The notes under the pieces are model-generated. The model saw nothing but the letters and a program-made list of their open reading frames with translations, made no database searches and was not told the origin of the DNA. Shown here one piece after another: positions 8,986-18,285 of a DNA stretch of 64,000 nt. Numbering within the stretch: the first letter of the stretch is position 1; every line of letters begins with the position of its first letter. The position numbers and the translations under genes were made by a program. Origin of the DNA: Legionella quinlivanii (GTDB lineage: Bacteria > Pseudomonadota > Gammaproteobacteria > Legionellales > Legionellaceae); NCBI RefSeq assembly GCF_900461555.1, contig NZ_UGOX01000001.1:2741501-2805500 (forward strand). The letters run 5' to 3'.

Positions 8986-9708
8986 TCAGGGAACTGGAAG
9001 ATACACATCGAAACGGATTGTTTTACCTGGAATATTAGAATTCGCCGGAAACAAGGGAGGAAGGGATTGCGGCCATTTGACAACCACTTTATTGCGGGCT
9101 CTTTTCCTGGCAATCTGCAATAACTGATTTGCGTCATAATCACTGCCAATCAGTTGCTGCAGCACCTGCAAATCTTTTTTGACAAGCGCCGTTTTTTGAC
9201 GCACCGGATGCATGGGATCGATATAAATGATATCAGGATACTGCTCTTCCTTTAGTTCATTCAAAAAATGAATCGCATCGCAGTGGAGAACTGATAATTG
9301 GAGAGCATTTTCAGACCCTTGATCTCGGCGCATTAATGCATCCTCTAATAATACCGCTATCACCGGATTTCGTTCCAGCATCAGAACGCTTGCCCCAAAA
9401 GAAGCAAGGACTGCTGCATCCCGCCCCCAACCTGCTGTGGCATCGATTATGCGCAAACCGGCTTGTGGTTTGCAAGCACGAACCAGCCCCTGCTTTTTGC
9501 CCTCGTTTTTTCGAGCTTGCCAATAGCTAAAGTCAAAACTCGCCTGCTGGGCTGAAAAAGGAGCAATTTTGAGTGATAAACCATTGCTGGCGACAAGCAG
9601 CTGGTTCCTTGCGGATAAATTGATGGGCAAATTCAAGCGCTTTGACAATTCTTCCGCTTGTGAATATTGCAGAGCATTTTCATAGGCGATAGATAAATTT
9701 TCAATCAT
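8986..9708 (-). CDS. rsmJ: 16S rRNA (guanine1516-N2)-methyltransferase RsmJ
   Basis: 240 residues from the ATG at 9708, which overlaps the gmhB stop as ATGA and gives the usual family length. A longer frame upstream would run through gmhB and is not the real start. The SAM-binding motif IIDATAGWGRDAAVLAS, an acidic loop (LERNP), the catalytic-type IYIDPMHP and the closing VVKWP are all characteristic of RsmJ, which methylates G1516 in the small-subunit rRNA. It is translationally coupled to gmhB and belongs to the glyQ-glyS-gmhB-rsmJ run on the minus strand. Confidence 0.92.
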   Translation of the reverse strand: MIENLSIAYENALQYSQAEELSKRLNLPINLSARNQLLVASNGLSLKIAPFSAQQASFDFSYWQARKNEGKKQGLVRACKPQAGLRIIDATAGWGRDAAVLASFGASVLMLERNPVIAVLLEDALMRRDQGSENALQLSVLHCDAIHFLNELKEEQYPDIIYIDPMHPVRQKTALVKKDLQVLQQLIGSDYDANQLLQIARKRARNKVVVKWPQSLPPLFPANSNIPGKTIRFDVYLPVP

Positions 9709-10241
9709 CCCTGTCCTTGCAAACTTTCCACATATTCCAGTAAGGAGTGGAAAACAGGAACTTCTGGATAATTCATTAGTCCTACCCGATCGGTCATTGG
9801 CGATAACACCATAACTGGTGTGGCGCCAGCTGCCAGTGCGGCCTGGATATCGGATACTCTGTCGCCAACGAAGGGAACCCCTTCGAGAGAGCAAGAAAAC
9901 CTTTTGGCTAAGCGTCGCAATAAACCAGGCTCTGGTTTACGGCACAAACAGCCTTCATCTGGCATGTGAAGGCAATATTCTATAGCGGCTATTTCACCCC
10001 CCACCGCCTGCAACTCGCCAAGCATTTTCTGATGTATCCGCTCCAGCGTTTTTTCAGTGTAATAACCACGCGATACGCCGGACTGATTGGTGGCAACCCC
10101 CAGCAAATAACCTGCCCGGGTCAATCTGGCAATAGCCTCTTTGCTGCCTGGCAAGAAATTAAAATCATCCTCGCAGCGAATATAGTTGATTGAATCGGAA
10201 TTGATAATACCATCCCGATCCAGCAGAATCACTTTATTCAT
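9705..10241 (-). CDS. gmhB: D-glycero-beta-D-manno-heptose-1,7-bisphosphate 7-phosphatase
   Basis: 178-residue HAD-family phosphatase making heptose 1-phosphate for the lipopolysaccharide inner core. The nucleophile and acid Asp8 and Asp10 lie in LLDRDGIIN. TNQSGVSRGYY follows, and the GmhB-specific zinc cluster is complete (Cys90, His92, Cys98, Cys100), leading into RKPEPG and the final GDRVSDI motif. Its start overlaps the glyS stop and its stop overlaps the rsmJ start, so all three are probably co-translated. Linkage of gmhB to glyS is common in gammaproteobacteria. An unrelated HAD phosphatase is possible but unlikely given the zinc ligands. Confidence 0.94.
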   Translation of the reverse strand: MNKVILLDRDGIINSDSINYIRCEDDFNFLPGSKEAIARLTRAGYLLGVATNQSGVSRGYYTEKTLERIHQKMLGELQAVGGEIAAIEYCLHMPDEGCLCRKPEPGLLRRLAKRFSCSLEGVPFVGDRVSDIQAALAAGATPVMVLSPMTDRVGLMNYPEVPVFHSLLEYVESLQGQG

Positions 10242-12307
10242 GATACCGTCTGTAATACCGAAATATCTGCTACACTCTGGAGCAGCACCTGTAAACGACT
10301 CAGCAAAGCCAAGCGATTAGCCTTGATTTTTTCTTCGTCGACCATAACCATCACTCGCTCAAAAAATGCATCAACTGCAGTTTTCAAGCCGGCTAACTGA
10401 TTTAATATCAGCGAATATTTTTTAGTTTCCTGCCAGCTTTTGGATCGCTCCTCGACTTCGAGAAGAGAAGCATAAAGATGCTGTTCAGCAACTTCTGAAA
10501 ACAGGCTGGAATCCACATGCATATGATTGCTTTGCTGCTGCAGAATATTGCTGACACGCTTACAGGCCGCTGACAGGGAGCTCGCTTCGGGCAAGTTAAT
10601 AAAATGAAGCAATGCCTGAACTCGCTGCTCAAAATCGTAGAGATTGTCAGCCTGGCGGGCACGAACTGCCAGTACAATATCATTGCTCACAGCTTGCGCT
10701 TGATAATAGGAATTCAAGCGTTCCAGAATAAAAGCTTGAATTTCTTTCAAAGCCGGCTCATTGGCATTAATCAGACGGCCATAAGCGCTGATGGAAGCCT
10801 CAATTAATTCCGAAAGATTCAACTCGGTGTTATTACTCACCAGCATACGTACAATAGCTAGAGCATGCCGTCGCAACTTGAACGGATCTTTCATACCAGT
10901 AGGCTTCTGCCCAATCGCGAAAATTCCAACCAGGGTATCCAGACGATCGGCCAAAGACAGTGCGAGACCAAGAGAAGACTGTGGGAGGCCATCACCCGCA
11001 AAGCGCGGTAGATATTGTTCATTAAGAGCGACAGCAACATCCAGCTTTTCACCATCATGCCGGGCATAATAGTATCCCATAAGGCCCTGTAATTCAGGGA
11101 ACTCACCAACCATACCGGTCATCAAATCACACTTGCTAAGCTCTGCTGCACGCATTGCCTGTTCTCTGTCTAAACCCAGAGGCTTTATGAGATGTTCCAT
11201 AATCCCTTGAATGCGGAGCGATTTATCGAGCAGACTACCCAGTTTTGCCTGAAAAATTACTTTTGAAATTGAATCGAGATGTCGGGAAAGTGTCTGCTTT
11301 TTATCCTGTTCAAAAAAGAAAGCAGCGTCACTCAAACGCGCGCGCATGACCTTTTCATTACCCGCGATTACCTGTTTCGGCTTTTTGCTTTCGATATTTG
11401 AAATTGCGATAAATAAGGGCATCAACTGCTGGCTTTCATCTTTTAAAGCGAAACATTTCTGGTGTGATTGCATAGAAGCGATTAATGCTTCGGGTGGAAC
11501 ATTCAGAAAAGCCGGATCAAAACTGGCTAATAAGGCCTGTGGCCATTCTACAATTGAGGTCACCTCATCCACCAGCTCTTCGGGCATGATGGCTGTTCCT
11601 CTGGCCTCTGCTGCTGTTTTTTCAATCTGATCAACAATTAATTGACGGCGTTTGCCAAAGTCAGCAACAACCGACGCACTATGTAAAGCTTGTTCATAAT
11701 CGGCAGGCTGGTCTATTTGAACAGCGTGAGGGTGATGAAAGCGATGTCCATAGGTGATGCGTCCTGTTGCCATACCAAAAATGCTTGCTTTAATGATTTG
11801 CTTACCCCAAAGCATGACAGCCCAGTGAACAGGTCGAGAAAACTCATCATCACCTGTTCCCCAGCGCATAGGTTTTGGTATCGGCAAATTCGCCAATGCC
11901 TGTTGGACCAGTGCAGGCAGTAAGGTTTCGCTGGGTGCTCCGGGGGAATGACTTTCATAAACAAACCATTCGCCCTTATCGGTTTTGCTGCGGCTAAGCT
12001 GTTCAACATCAACTCCGCAAGAGCGCGCAAATCCTAGCAGTGCAGGACTAAATTTACCCTCGGCATCATAAGCCGCCGCCACTGCCGGGCCTCTTTTGAC
12101 CGAGGTTTGAGAGGGCTGTTCTCTAGCCACTTTGCTTATCAGGACAGCAAGGCGCCTTGGCGTAGCAAATGATTTAATTTCACCATAAGCAATTTCGGCT
12201 TTTTCCAGTGCATCCTTTATGTTACAGGCTAGTTCTCGGGAAAGAGGCAAAACAGAGCCGGAGGGCAACTCTTCACAACCTAATTCAAATAAAAAATCAT
12301 TGACCAT
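10238..12307 (-). CDS. glyS: Glycyl-tRNA synthetase beta subunit
   Basis: 689 residues, the normal length, beginning DFLFELGCEELPSG, the family hallmark. The beta subunit of the alpha2-beta2 glycyl-tRNA synthetase supplies tRNA recognition. The HD-like segment MTGMVGEFPELQGLMGYYYA and the DPFKLRR motif are visible, followed by the C-terminal anticodon-binding region. The gene starts 2 bases after the glyQ stop and overlaps gmhB by 4 bases, showing tight operon packing. Its tRNA substrate gene, tRNA-Gly(GCC), is in this window at 33518-33593. Confidence 0.97.
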   Translation of the reverse strand: MVNDFLFELGCEELPSGSVLPLSRELACNIKDALEKAEIAYGEIKSFATPRRLAVLISKVAREQPSQTSVKRGPAVAAAYDAEGKFSPALLGFARSCGVDVEQLSRSKTDKGEWFVYESHSPGAPSETLLPALVQQALANLPIPKPMRWGTGDDEFSRPVHWAVMLWGKQIIKASIFGMATGRITYGHRFHHPHAVQIDQPADYEQALHSASVVADFGKRRQLIVDQIEKTAAEARGTAIMPEELVDEVTSIVEWPQALLASFDPAFLNVPPEALIASMQSHQKCFALKDESQQLMPLFIAISNIESKKPKQVIAGNEKVMRARLSDAAFFFEQDKKQTLSRHLDSISKVIFQAKLGSLLDKSLRIQGIMEHLIKPLGLDREQAMRAAELSKCDLMTGMVGEFPELQGLMGYYYARHDGEKLDVAVALNEQYLPRFAGDGLPQSSLGLALSLADRLDTLVGIFAIGQKPTGMKDPFKLRRHALAIVRMLVSNNTELNLSELIEASISAYGRLINANEPALKEIQAFILERLNSYYQAQAVSNDIVLAVRARQADNLYDFEQRVQALLHFINLPEASSLSAACKRVSNILQQQSNHMHVDSSLFSEVAEQHLYASLLEVEERSKSWQETKKYSLILNQLAGLKTAVDAFFERVMVMVDEEKIKANRLALLSRLQVLLQSVADISVLQTVS

Positions 12308-12309
12308 GT

Positions 12310-13203
12310 TTACACCTTCAATAAAGGAAAGCCCAAGGCTTCACGTGCCTGATAGTAAGTCTGTGCAACCGACCTTGATAGTTGGCGCACACGCAAAATA
12401 TAGCGCTGTCTCTCAGTCACCGATATGGCATGTCTCGCATCCAGTAAATTAAAGGCATGTGACGCTTTGATAACCATTTCATAAGCCGGTAAAGGCAAGC
12501 CCAGTGCAATTAATTTTTCAGCCTCGGTTTCGTAGTAATCAAACTGACTGAATAAGGCTTCCACATTCGCATGCTCAAAATTATAGGCTGACATTTCCAC
12601 TTCGTTCTGATGAAACACATCGCCATAGGTCACTGTTTTATCCTGAGTCTTGCACCAGGGCAAATCAAAAAGATTGTCTACCCCTAAAACGGCCATTGCG
12701 ATACGCTCAAGACCATAAGTGAGTTCTCCAGTGACCGGTTTACAGCTTAAGCCGCCGACCTGCTGGAAATACGTAAACTGAGAAACCTCCATTCCATTTT
12801 GCCAGACTTCCCAGCCTAATCCCCAGGCACCTAAAGTAGGAGACTCCCAATTGTCTTCTACGAACCGAATATCATCGGTTAAAGGATCAACTCCCAGAGC
12901 GCGCAGTGAATCAAGATACTTTTCCTGAATATCCAGTGGAGACGGCTTCAAAATCACCTGAAACTGATAATAATGCTGCACGCGATTAGGATTATCCCCA
13001 TAACGCCCGTCAGCCGGCCTTCTGGACGGCTGGACATATGCCGCAGCCCAAGGCTCCGGGCCAATGGCTCTCAGGAATGTTGCCGGATGAAAAGTGCCGG
13101 CACCGACTTCCATGTCCAGGGGTTGTAATATCACGCATCCCTGATTGGCCCAGAATTGTTGCAAAGTCAAAATAATGTCCTGGAAAGTCGATGGTTTATT
13201 CAT
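12310..13203 (-). CDS. glyQ: Glycyl-tRNA synthetase alpha subunit
   Basis: 297 residues with the class II catalytic core typical of Gly[19 protein letters not shown] at the start, [22 protein letters not shown], and the tripeptide-rich [12 protein letters not shown] loop. It activates glycine and pairs with the GlyS beta subunit. It is the first gene of the minus-strand run glyQ-glyS-gmhB-rsmJ, so the operon promoter should lie in the upstream gap. I could not pick out a convincing promoter there. Confidence 0.97.
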   Translation of the reverse strand: MNKPSTFQDIILTLQQFWANQGCVILQPLDMEVGAGTFHPATFLRAIGPEPWAAAYVQPSRRPADGRYGDNPNRVQHYYQFQVILKPSPLDIQEKYLDSLRALGVDPLTDDIRFVEDNWESPTLGAWGLGWEVWQNGMEVSQFTYFQQVGGLSCKPVTGELTYGLERIAMAVLGVDNLFDLPWCKTQDKTVTYGDVFHQNEVEMSAYNFEHANVEALFSQFDYYETEAEKLIALGLPLPAYEMVIKASHAFNLLDARHAISVTERQRYILRVRQLSRSVAQTYYQAREALGFPLLKV

Positions 13204-13399
13204 TCTTATCTCATTACTCTATGTTTCAGCAAAGTGTAGCAAATATGACATTGCTAAAAGAAGTTTCTTCTTAAGCAATTTCTGACTTCTGCGTTCTGCG
13301 GTTTATTCGCTGAATCCAGGGAGCCAGGCGGACTCATGGATCGCGCGAAAAGTCCATAGGTATCTACACAGCTCTGAAAACAAAGTCTGCTCCTCGCTT

Positions 13400-13521
13400 C
13401 TACGTCCCTCGGCTTGTCCGAGGGATCCAGCAATCTTATAGAGAAACACTGGACCCTGCGGACAAGCCGCAGGGCGTAGGGGTGATGGGTAGATACCTAT
13501 GAAACAAGTCGCGGGACGTAG
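13400..13521. repeat. Inverted pair of 31-bp palindromic units plus a half unit
   Basis: Units at 13400-13430 and 13449-13479 face each other across 18 bases. The first has stem CCCTCGG with loop CTTGT; the second has stem CCCTGCGG with loop ACAAG. Both keep the outer CTACG and TCCAG/CTGGA ends. A third, half-length copy (ACAAG, then TCGCGGGACGTAG) ends at 13521. Stem sequences differ between copies while pairing is kept. Confidence 0.75.
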
Positions 13522-13548
13522 AAATGATATTAATCAATTTATTGGTAC

Positions 13549-13582
13549 ATAGGTCAGCCCTTATAAAGGGCTGGCCTATACC
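13549..13582. repeat. Palindromic repeat of the AGCCC/GGGCT family
   Basis: TAGG-CAGCCCTT and its near-complement surround a three-base loop (ATA), forming a long hairpin just past the 3' end of dsbA2. The same outer core (GGGCT, CCTATACC) recurs at 26061-26088 past the rhodanese gene. On the minus strand it could end dsbA2 transcription, but no T-run follows. Confidence 0.6.
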
Positions 13583-13594
13583 AGCAAACAACGC

Positions 13595-14398
13595 TTAATT
13601 ACTTCCCGCTTTCTTAATCAGGTCAATTAAAGCCTCTTCACTGGCGGCACCAGGAATAAACGCTGGCTCACTGCCTGCTTTAAAGCTGCCATTGGGTGTC
13701 GATGCAACGATAAATGCAGGCGTTCCCATTAAATGCAGTTTTTCAGCTAATTGACGGTTAGCTTCCAAAGCATCTGTTACTGTTTTGCTATTCATATCCG
13801 CAGCAAACTTGGTCATATCCAGACCAGCCGCTTTCGCTGCATCATTAATGCTTTGATCAGTCACTTTTTGATCCTGATTAAACAAGGCATCATGCATTGC
13901 TTTGTATTTGCCCTGCATCGCAGCCGCTAAAGCAGCGCGGGAGGCCTGTTCAGAGCTTTTTCCAAAAATAGGGAATTCTTTGTAAATAACGCGCAGGTTA
14001 GGATCTTTCTGTATCAATCCACCAACAATAGGCGCCATTTTTTTGCAATGGATACACTGATAATCAAAAAATTCAACCAGGGTGACATTGCCATTGGGAT
14101 TACCCAATACAGTTAATTTGTCGCTGAACAAATCGTTCGCATTGGTTTGAATTGCTGCCTGGGCCTGTTGCTGCATGTTTTGCTGTTGTTTTTGCTGCAA
14201 TGCCTGGGAAGCTTCAATCAACACTTCGGGATTATTAACCAAATAATCATGAATGACCTGCTCCATCGCTTTCTTTTGCGCGTCGGGTATGGAAGCGGTT
14301 GCGGCAGTGTCTGCTGCGGTATTGCTATCTGCCATAGCCATTGGAGAAAACATTGCAGTAATTAATGCGCCAGCTGTTAACAGTCCTGAAAATTTCAC
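13595..14398 (-). CDS. dsbA2: Periplasmic DsbA2/Com1-like thiol-disulfide oxidoreductase
   Basis: 267 residues with a signal peptide (residues 1-23, cleavage after AMA). A Gln-rich helical linker (residues 40-90) precedes a thioredoxin/DsbA fold containing the active-site pair Cys115-Ile-His-Cys118 and a cis-Pro loop (LMGTPAF). The extended Gln-rich N-terminal region matches the dimerising DsbA2/Com1 group of Legionella and Coxiella, reported as a combined oxidase and isomerase for virulence-system proteins. Unlike E. coli DsbA (CPHC), the dipeptide is Ile-His. It is transcribed alone; upstream lies the uvrD 3' end, 119 bases away. Confidence 0.85.
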   Translation of the reverse strand: MKFSGLLTAGALITAMFSPMAMADSNTAADTAATASIPDAQKKAMEQVIHDYLVNNPEVLIEASQALQQKQQQNMQQQAQAAIQTNANDLFSDKLTVLGNPNGNVTLVEFFDYQCIHCKKMAPIVGGLIQKDPNLRVIYKEFPIFGKSSEQASRAALAAAMQGKYKAMHDALFNQDQKVTDQSINDAAKAAGLDMTKFAADMNSKTVTDALEANRQLAEKLHLMGTPAFIVASTPNGSFKAGSEPAFIPGAASEEALIDLIKKAGSN

Positions 14399-14517
14399 GA
14401 AAATCCCCTTAATTAATAGTCCACATTGCTGGTGCTCCGATCACATGAACTTGGAGCCACCTGTTTCAATTTTCCGGATGAACCGTAGCATCAGCAGATT
14501 TTAATTTCAAGTTAATT

Positions 14518-16689
14518 TTAAACCTCTTGCGGTGTCAGATTGGCGTAAGCAAGCACGAGCCATTTTATTCCATGGCTTTTGAATTTAACCTGTACACGCG
14601 TATGCGCCCCGTTTCCTTCCACAGAAATAACCACCCCTGTTCCAAATTTGGCATGAGAAACTGTCTGACCTAATTGCAATCCGGCCTCTTCCGCCAAACT
14701 GGCTGTCATGGCTTTGGGAGTAACTGGCTTCTGGAATTGCGTTTTTACCCTTAATTCATGTAAAAGCTCTGAGGGTAGTTCACGCAGGAAGCGGGAAGGA
14801 CGATGATACTCTTCACGGCCATACTGACGCCTGACTTCCGCATATGTCAGAAAAAGCTCTTCCATTGCCCGAGTCATTCCTACGTAGCATAATCTTCTTT
14901 CTTCCTCGAGCCGTCCAGGTTCCTCAATAGACTGCTTCCCAGGAAATACCCCTTCTTCCATTCCGCTTAAAAACACGACCGGAAACTCCAAACCCTTAGC
15001 CGCATGAAGGGTCATCAGATGAACATAGCGCTCATGCTCTGCCGCCTGCATTTCGCCCGCTTCGAGCGAAGCATGAGCTAAAAACGCAACTAATAAAGGT
15101 AATTCCTCATCATAATCATCCTGCTCATAGCGAAATTGTTTGGCAGCACTAATTAACTCCTGAAGGTTATCCAGGCGCGATTCAGACTTATCTCCCTTCA
15201 CTTTCGCGAAATGAGCATACAGGCCGCTTAAATTGATGACTTCATTGAATTGCTCATCGAGTTCAAGCCCTGCAATCCGCTGTTGAAGATCTTTTATTAA
15301 ATCCAGAAAACGGGCCAGGGCACTGCTTGCCCGCTGAGTCAGTGTGGAGTTATTAATTAACAGCTCAGCTGCCTGCCAAAGTGAGATTTGCTCTGTTTTA
15401 GCCAAATGGCGCAGCTCATCCAATGTTTTTTCACCAATACCGCGTGTCGGAAAATTAACCACCCGCTCAAACGCGGTATCGTCGTTTGAATTGGCCATCA
15501 AACGCATATAAGCCAGTGCGTCCTTAATTTCAGCCCGTTCAAAAAAGCGCAGCCCCCCATGAATTCGATAAGCAATTCCGGCATGCAGCAATGCTTCTTC
15601 CAAAACACGGGATTGCGCATTGGAGCGATACAAAATGGCCACCTCATCGGCACTGCGTCCCTGACTCAAAGCAAGACTAATGCGATCACTGATAAAGCGT
15701 GCTTCATCCAGCTCATTAAAAGCGCTGTAAACGACAATCTTTTCACCAGCTCGTCCCTCTGTCCACAGCTCCTTACCCATTCGAGACTTGTTGTTGGTAA
15801 TTAAGGCGTTAGCCGCTTCAAGGATGGTTGACGTAGAGCGGTAATTCTGCTCCAGACGAATCGTCTCCGTATTGGGATAATCCCTGACAAACTGAGCGAT
15901 ATTTTCAACTTTCGCCCCCCGCCAGCCATAGATCGACTGATCATCATCTCCCACTGCCATAACCACCGCCTGATCACCGGCTAATAAGCGAATCCAGGCA
16001 TATTGAATGGTGTTGGTGTCCTGAAACTCATCCACTAAAATGGCGTTAAATCGCTGGCGATAATGCTCAAGGATATCCGGATTATTACGCAGCAATTCAT
16101 GCGTTCTGAGCAGGATCTCGGCAAAATCAATGACGCCTGCGTTCTGACATGCTTGCTCATAAGCCTCATAAATACGAATCAGCGTTCGGGTAGGTCCATA
16201 GCTTTGCGCATGAATATGCGAGGGACGCAGGCCCTCGTCTTTTTTACCATTAATAAAGGATTGAGCCTGCTTTACCGGCCATTGCTCTTCATCGAGATTG
16301 AGGGAGGCTATAACGCGCTTCAGCAGACGAGCCTGATCGTCACTATCAAGAATATGAAAGGTTTCCGGAAGACGCGCTCTTTCATAATGGCGGCGCAACA
16401 TGCGATGGCAGAGCCCGTGGAATGTGCCTACCCATAAACCATGAACCGGACTGTTAAAAATCTGAGCGAGCCGGCTGCGCATTTCTCCCGCGGCCTTATT
16501 CGTAAAGGTCACGGCCAGAATAGATGAAAAGGGCATATTATACTGTGACACCATCCATGCTATCCGACTTACCAGTACTCGTGTTTTCCCACTGCCAGCA
16601 CCCGCTAAAACCAGAACATTCTTCAAAGCAGCAGTGACGGCTTCATATTGTTTTTGATTCAAACCCTTTGTTAATGTTTCTACCGTCAT
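14518..16689 (-). CDS. uvrD: DNA helicase II UvrD
   Basis: 723 residues from the ATG at 16689, which has GGGAG six bases upstream; a frame starting with TTG six codons earlier lacks such a site. All superfamily 1A helicase motifs are present: Q-motif LNQKQYEAV, Walker A AGAGSGKTRVL, AVTFTNKAAGEM, DEFQDTN, GDDDQSIYGWRGA, QNYRS, the TLHAAKGLEF block and VGMTRA. UvrD removes incised oligonucleotides in excision repair and nascent strands in mismatch repair. The C-terminal Tudor-like segment (GVVISVEGNGAHTRVQVKF) supports UvrD over Rep or PcrA. It is divergent from the pip homologue. Confidence 0.95.
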   Translation of the reverse strand: MTVETLTKGLNQKQYEAVTAALKNVLVLAGAGSGKTRVLVSRIAWMVSQYNMPFSSILAVTFTNKAAGEMRSRLAQIFNSPVHGLWVGTFHGLCHRMLRRHYERARLPETFHILDSDDQARLLKRVIASLNLDEEQWPVKQAQSFINGKKDEGLRPSHIHAQSYGPTRTLIRIYEAYEQACQNAGVIDFAEILLRTHELLRNNPDILEHYRQRFNAILVDEFQDTNTIQYAWIRLLAGDQAVVMAVGDDDQSIYGWRGAKVENIAQFVRDYPNTETIRLEQNYRSTSTILEAANALITNNKSRMGKELWTEGRAGEKIVVYSAFNELDEARFISDRISLALSQGRSADEVAILYRSNAQSRVLEEALLHAGIAYRIHGGLRFFERAEIKDALAYMRLMANSNDDTAFERVVNFPTRGIGEKTLDELRHLAKTEQISLWQAAELLINNSTLTQRASSALARFLDLIKDLQQRIAGLELDEQFNEVINLSGLYAHFAKVKGDKSESRLDNLQELISAAKQFRYEQDDYDEELPLLVAFLAHASLEAGEMQAAEHERYVHLMTLHAAKGLEFPVVFLSGMEEGVFPGKQSIEEPGRLEEERRLCYVGMTRAMEELFLTYAEVRRQYGREEYHRPSRFLRELPSELLHELRVKTQFQKPVTPKAMTASLAEEAGLQLGQTVSHAKFGTGVVISVEGNGAHTRVQVKFKSHGIKWLVLAYANLTPQEV

Positions 16690-16817
16690 GCATGACTCCC
16701 ACTTCAAAAAAATGAGCTATTATCTTAAATTTAGTGGAGTTAAAGCAATATTTATGGAATGTTTTCCAATTCAGACAAACAAGTATATGATTAGTAAAAA
16801 GGAAGACGAGTAAAACT

Positions 16818-17777
16818 ATGCATAGCTTATATCCACCCATTAAACCCTACTATGTCCATGAGCTCCCCGTTGCCCACCCCCATGTATTGTATGTTGAGGA
16901 AACAGGAAATCCCGAAGGTTTGCCGGTTATAGTATTGCATCCAGGGCCAGGGGCTGGAGGTGACGCCTATCTCAGGCGTTTTTTTGATCCGCAGATTTAT
17001 CGCATTATTCTATTTGATCAGCGTGGTTGCTGCCGCTCCACTCCGCATCTTGAACTTAACGACAACACCACACAGTCGTTAATGGACGATATCGATGCTA
17101 TTCGGGATTACCTGGGGCTTCAGCGCTTTGTTTTGTCAGGCGGAGGCTGGGGAAGTTTACTGGCATTATTGTATGCCGAACTCTATCCTCAGCAAATCTG
17201 CGGCTTGTTATTACATCGTATTTTTTTAGGCAGACAACAGGATATTGACTGGTTTTATCGCCAGGGCGCTAATTTGGTTTATCCCGATTACTGGCAGGAG
17301 TTTACTCATCTTATTCCGGAGACGCAGCTTGATGAAGTGCCTGCTTATTACACTAGCCGCTTGCAGGGACCTAATGAATTGGGGCGTATGTCCGCTGCAA
17401 AAAACTGGACGCTTTGGCTGGCTCGCTGCAGCAGCCTGCAACCGCATCAAAACTTAATTGATCAGTATAGCGACCCGCATTTTGCCCTGACCCTCGCTAC
17501 CCTCGAAACCCATTATATTAATAATCGCTATTTTATTGAAGAGAATCAGGTACTTAAGAATGCCAGTAAACTGCGCCATATCCCGGCCTATCTGATTCAT
17601 GGACGTTATGACATGGTATGCCCTTTATCAGGTGCCTTGACATTGCATCAGGCTCTGCCCGCTTCCAATTTAAGCATTGTGCGCGATGCAGGCCATTCAG
17701 ACAGGGAGGCAGGAATTATTGATGCGCTAATATGCGCAAGCAAGGAAATGTCTCGCCAGAGATTAGACGCATGCTGA
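16818..17777 (+). CDS. pip: Proline iminopeptidase homologue lacking the catalytic serine (probable pseudoenzyme)
   Basis: 319 residues, full length for S33 prolyl aminopeptidases, with an intact frame. Asp265 (HGRYDMVCP) and His293 (DAGHS) of the triad remain, but the nucleophile elbow reads GGGWGS (108-113), so Gly110 sits where the family has Ser. The oxyanion loop is HPGPGAGG rather than HGGPG, the GSGRS motif has become GCCRS, and Leu201 replaces the usual substrate-binding Glu after the conserved tryptophans. Several conserved positions are therefore changed together in an otherwise well-kept fold. It overlaps dtd by 7 bases. It may be a binding protein or an early pseudogene; peptidase activity is unlikely. 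Confidence 0.85.
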   Translation: MHSLYPPIKPYYVHELPVAHPHVLYVEETGNPEGLPVIVLHPGPGAGGDAYLRRFFDPQIYRIILFDQRGCCRSTPHLELNDNTTQSLMDDIDAIRDYLGLQRFVLSGGGWGSLLALLYAELYPQQICGLLLHRIFLGRQQDIDWFYRQGANLVYPDYWQEFTHLIPETQLDEVPAYYTSRLQGPNELGRMSAAKNWTLWLARCSSLQPHQNLIDQYSDPHFALTLATLETHYINNRYFIEENQVLKNASKLRHIPAYLIHGRYDMVCPLSGALTLHQALPASNLSIVRDAGHSDREAGIIDALICASKEMSRQRLDAC

Positions 17778-18208
17778 CGGTTATTCAGGTAGTTCGTGAA
17801 GCACGTGTAGAAGTCGAACAGCAGATAATCGGTCAGATTGAGCATGGTCTTCTGATTTTATGCGGTTTTGGTCCGACAGACAACAGCGCCACCCTGGAAA
17901 CCATGCTTGAAAAATGCCTTAATTACCGCATCTTTTGTGATATGCAAGGAAAAATGAATTTAAATCTGCAGCAGGTTGAAGGCGGCTTGTTACTGGTTCC
18001 TCAGTTTACCCTGCTCGCAGAAACACGAAAAGGCTTAAGGCCCAGCTTTTCCAATGCCGCCTCTCCAAATCAGGCCAGAGCTTTATTCAGCGAACTGGTT
18101 GAACTGGCTAATCAGAAATACTCAAGAGTAGCAAAAGGGAAATTTGGAGCCAATATGCAGGTCCACCTCTGTAACGATGGACCGGTAACCTTTGTGATGG
18201 ATTTTTAA
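17771..18208 (+). CDS. dtd: D-aminoacyl-tRNA deacylase
   Basis: 145 residues from the ATG at 17771. The frame extends upstream, but only this start gives the standard N-terminus and length. Dtd hydrolyses D-amino acids, and glycine, mischarged onto tRNA. The cross-subunit Gly-Pro motif NDGPVT (135-140) and the RKGLRPSFSNAASP segment are present. The partner motif, normally SQFTL, reads PQFTL, so Pro77 replaces Ser77. The start lies inside the last codons of the pip homologue, indicating translational coupling. Confidence 0.9.
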   Translation: MLTVIQVVREARVEVEQQIIGQIEHGLLILCGFGPTDNSATLETMLEKCLNYRIFCDMQGKMNLNLQQVEGGLLLVPQFTLLAETRKGLRPSFSNAASPNQARALFSELVELANQKYSRVAKGKFGANMQVHLCNDGPVTFVMDF

Positions 18209-18285
18209 ATAGTTTTTCCATATTGTGGCGGATCCAGAGATAGTGGTAACATGAACTTTCCATGACTCGGAATAATTGAAATATC

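Larger units (their letters stand above)
13204..13594. other. 391-bp intergenic region filled with palindromic repeats
   Basis: Lies between the 5' end of glyQ and the 3' end of dsbA2, both minus strand. It should contain the glyQ promoter near its left end. The right half is occupied by two inverted 31-bp repeat units, a half unit, and a separate hairpin (each listed). No open frame with a ribosome site was seen. Confidence 0.7.

Noticed and set aside
9709-9894. Upstream extension of the rsmJ frame
   Set aside because: It runs through the end of gmhB in another frame, whereas the ATGA overlap gives the family's normal start and length.
16063-16437. 124-codon plus-strand frame within uvrD
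   Set aside because: Antisense shadow of a fully conserved helicase region; no ribosome site or family similarity.
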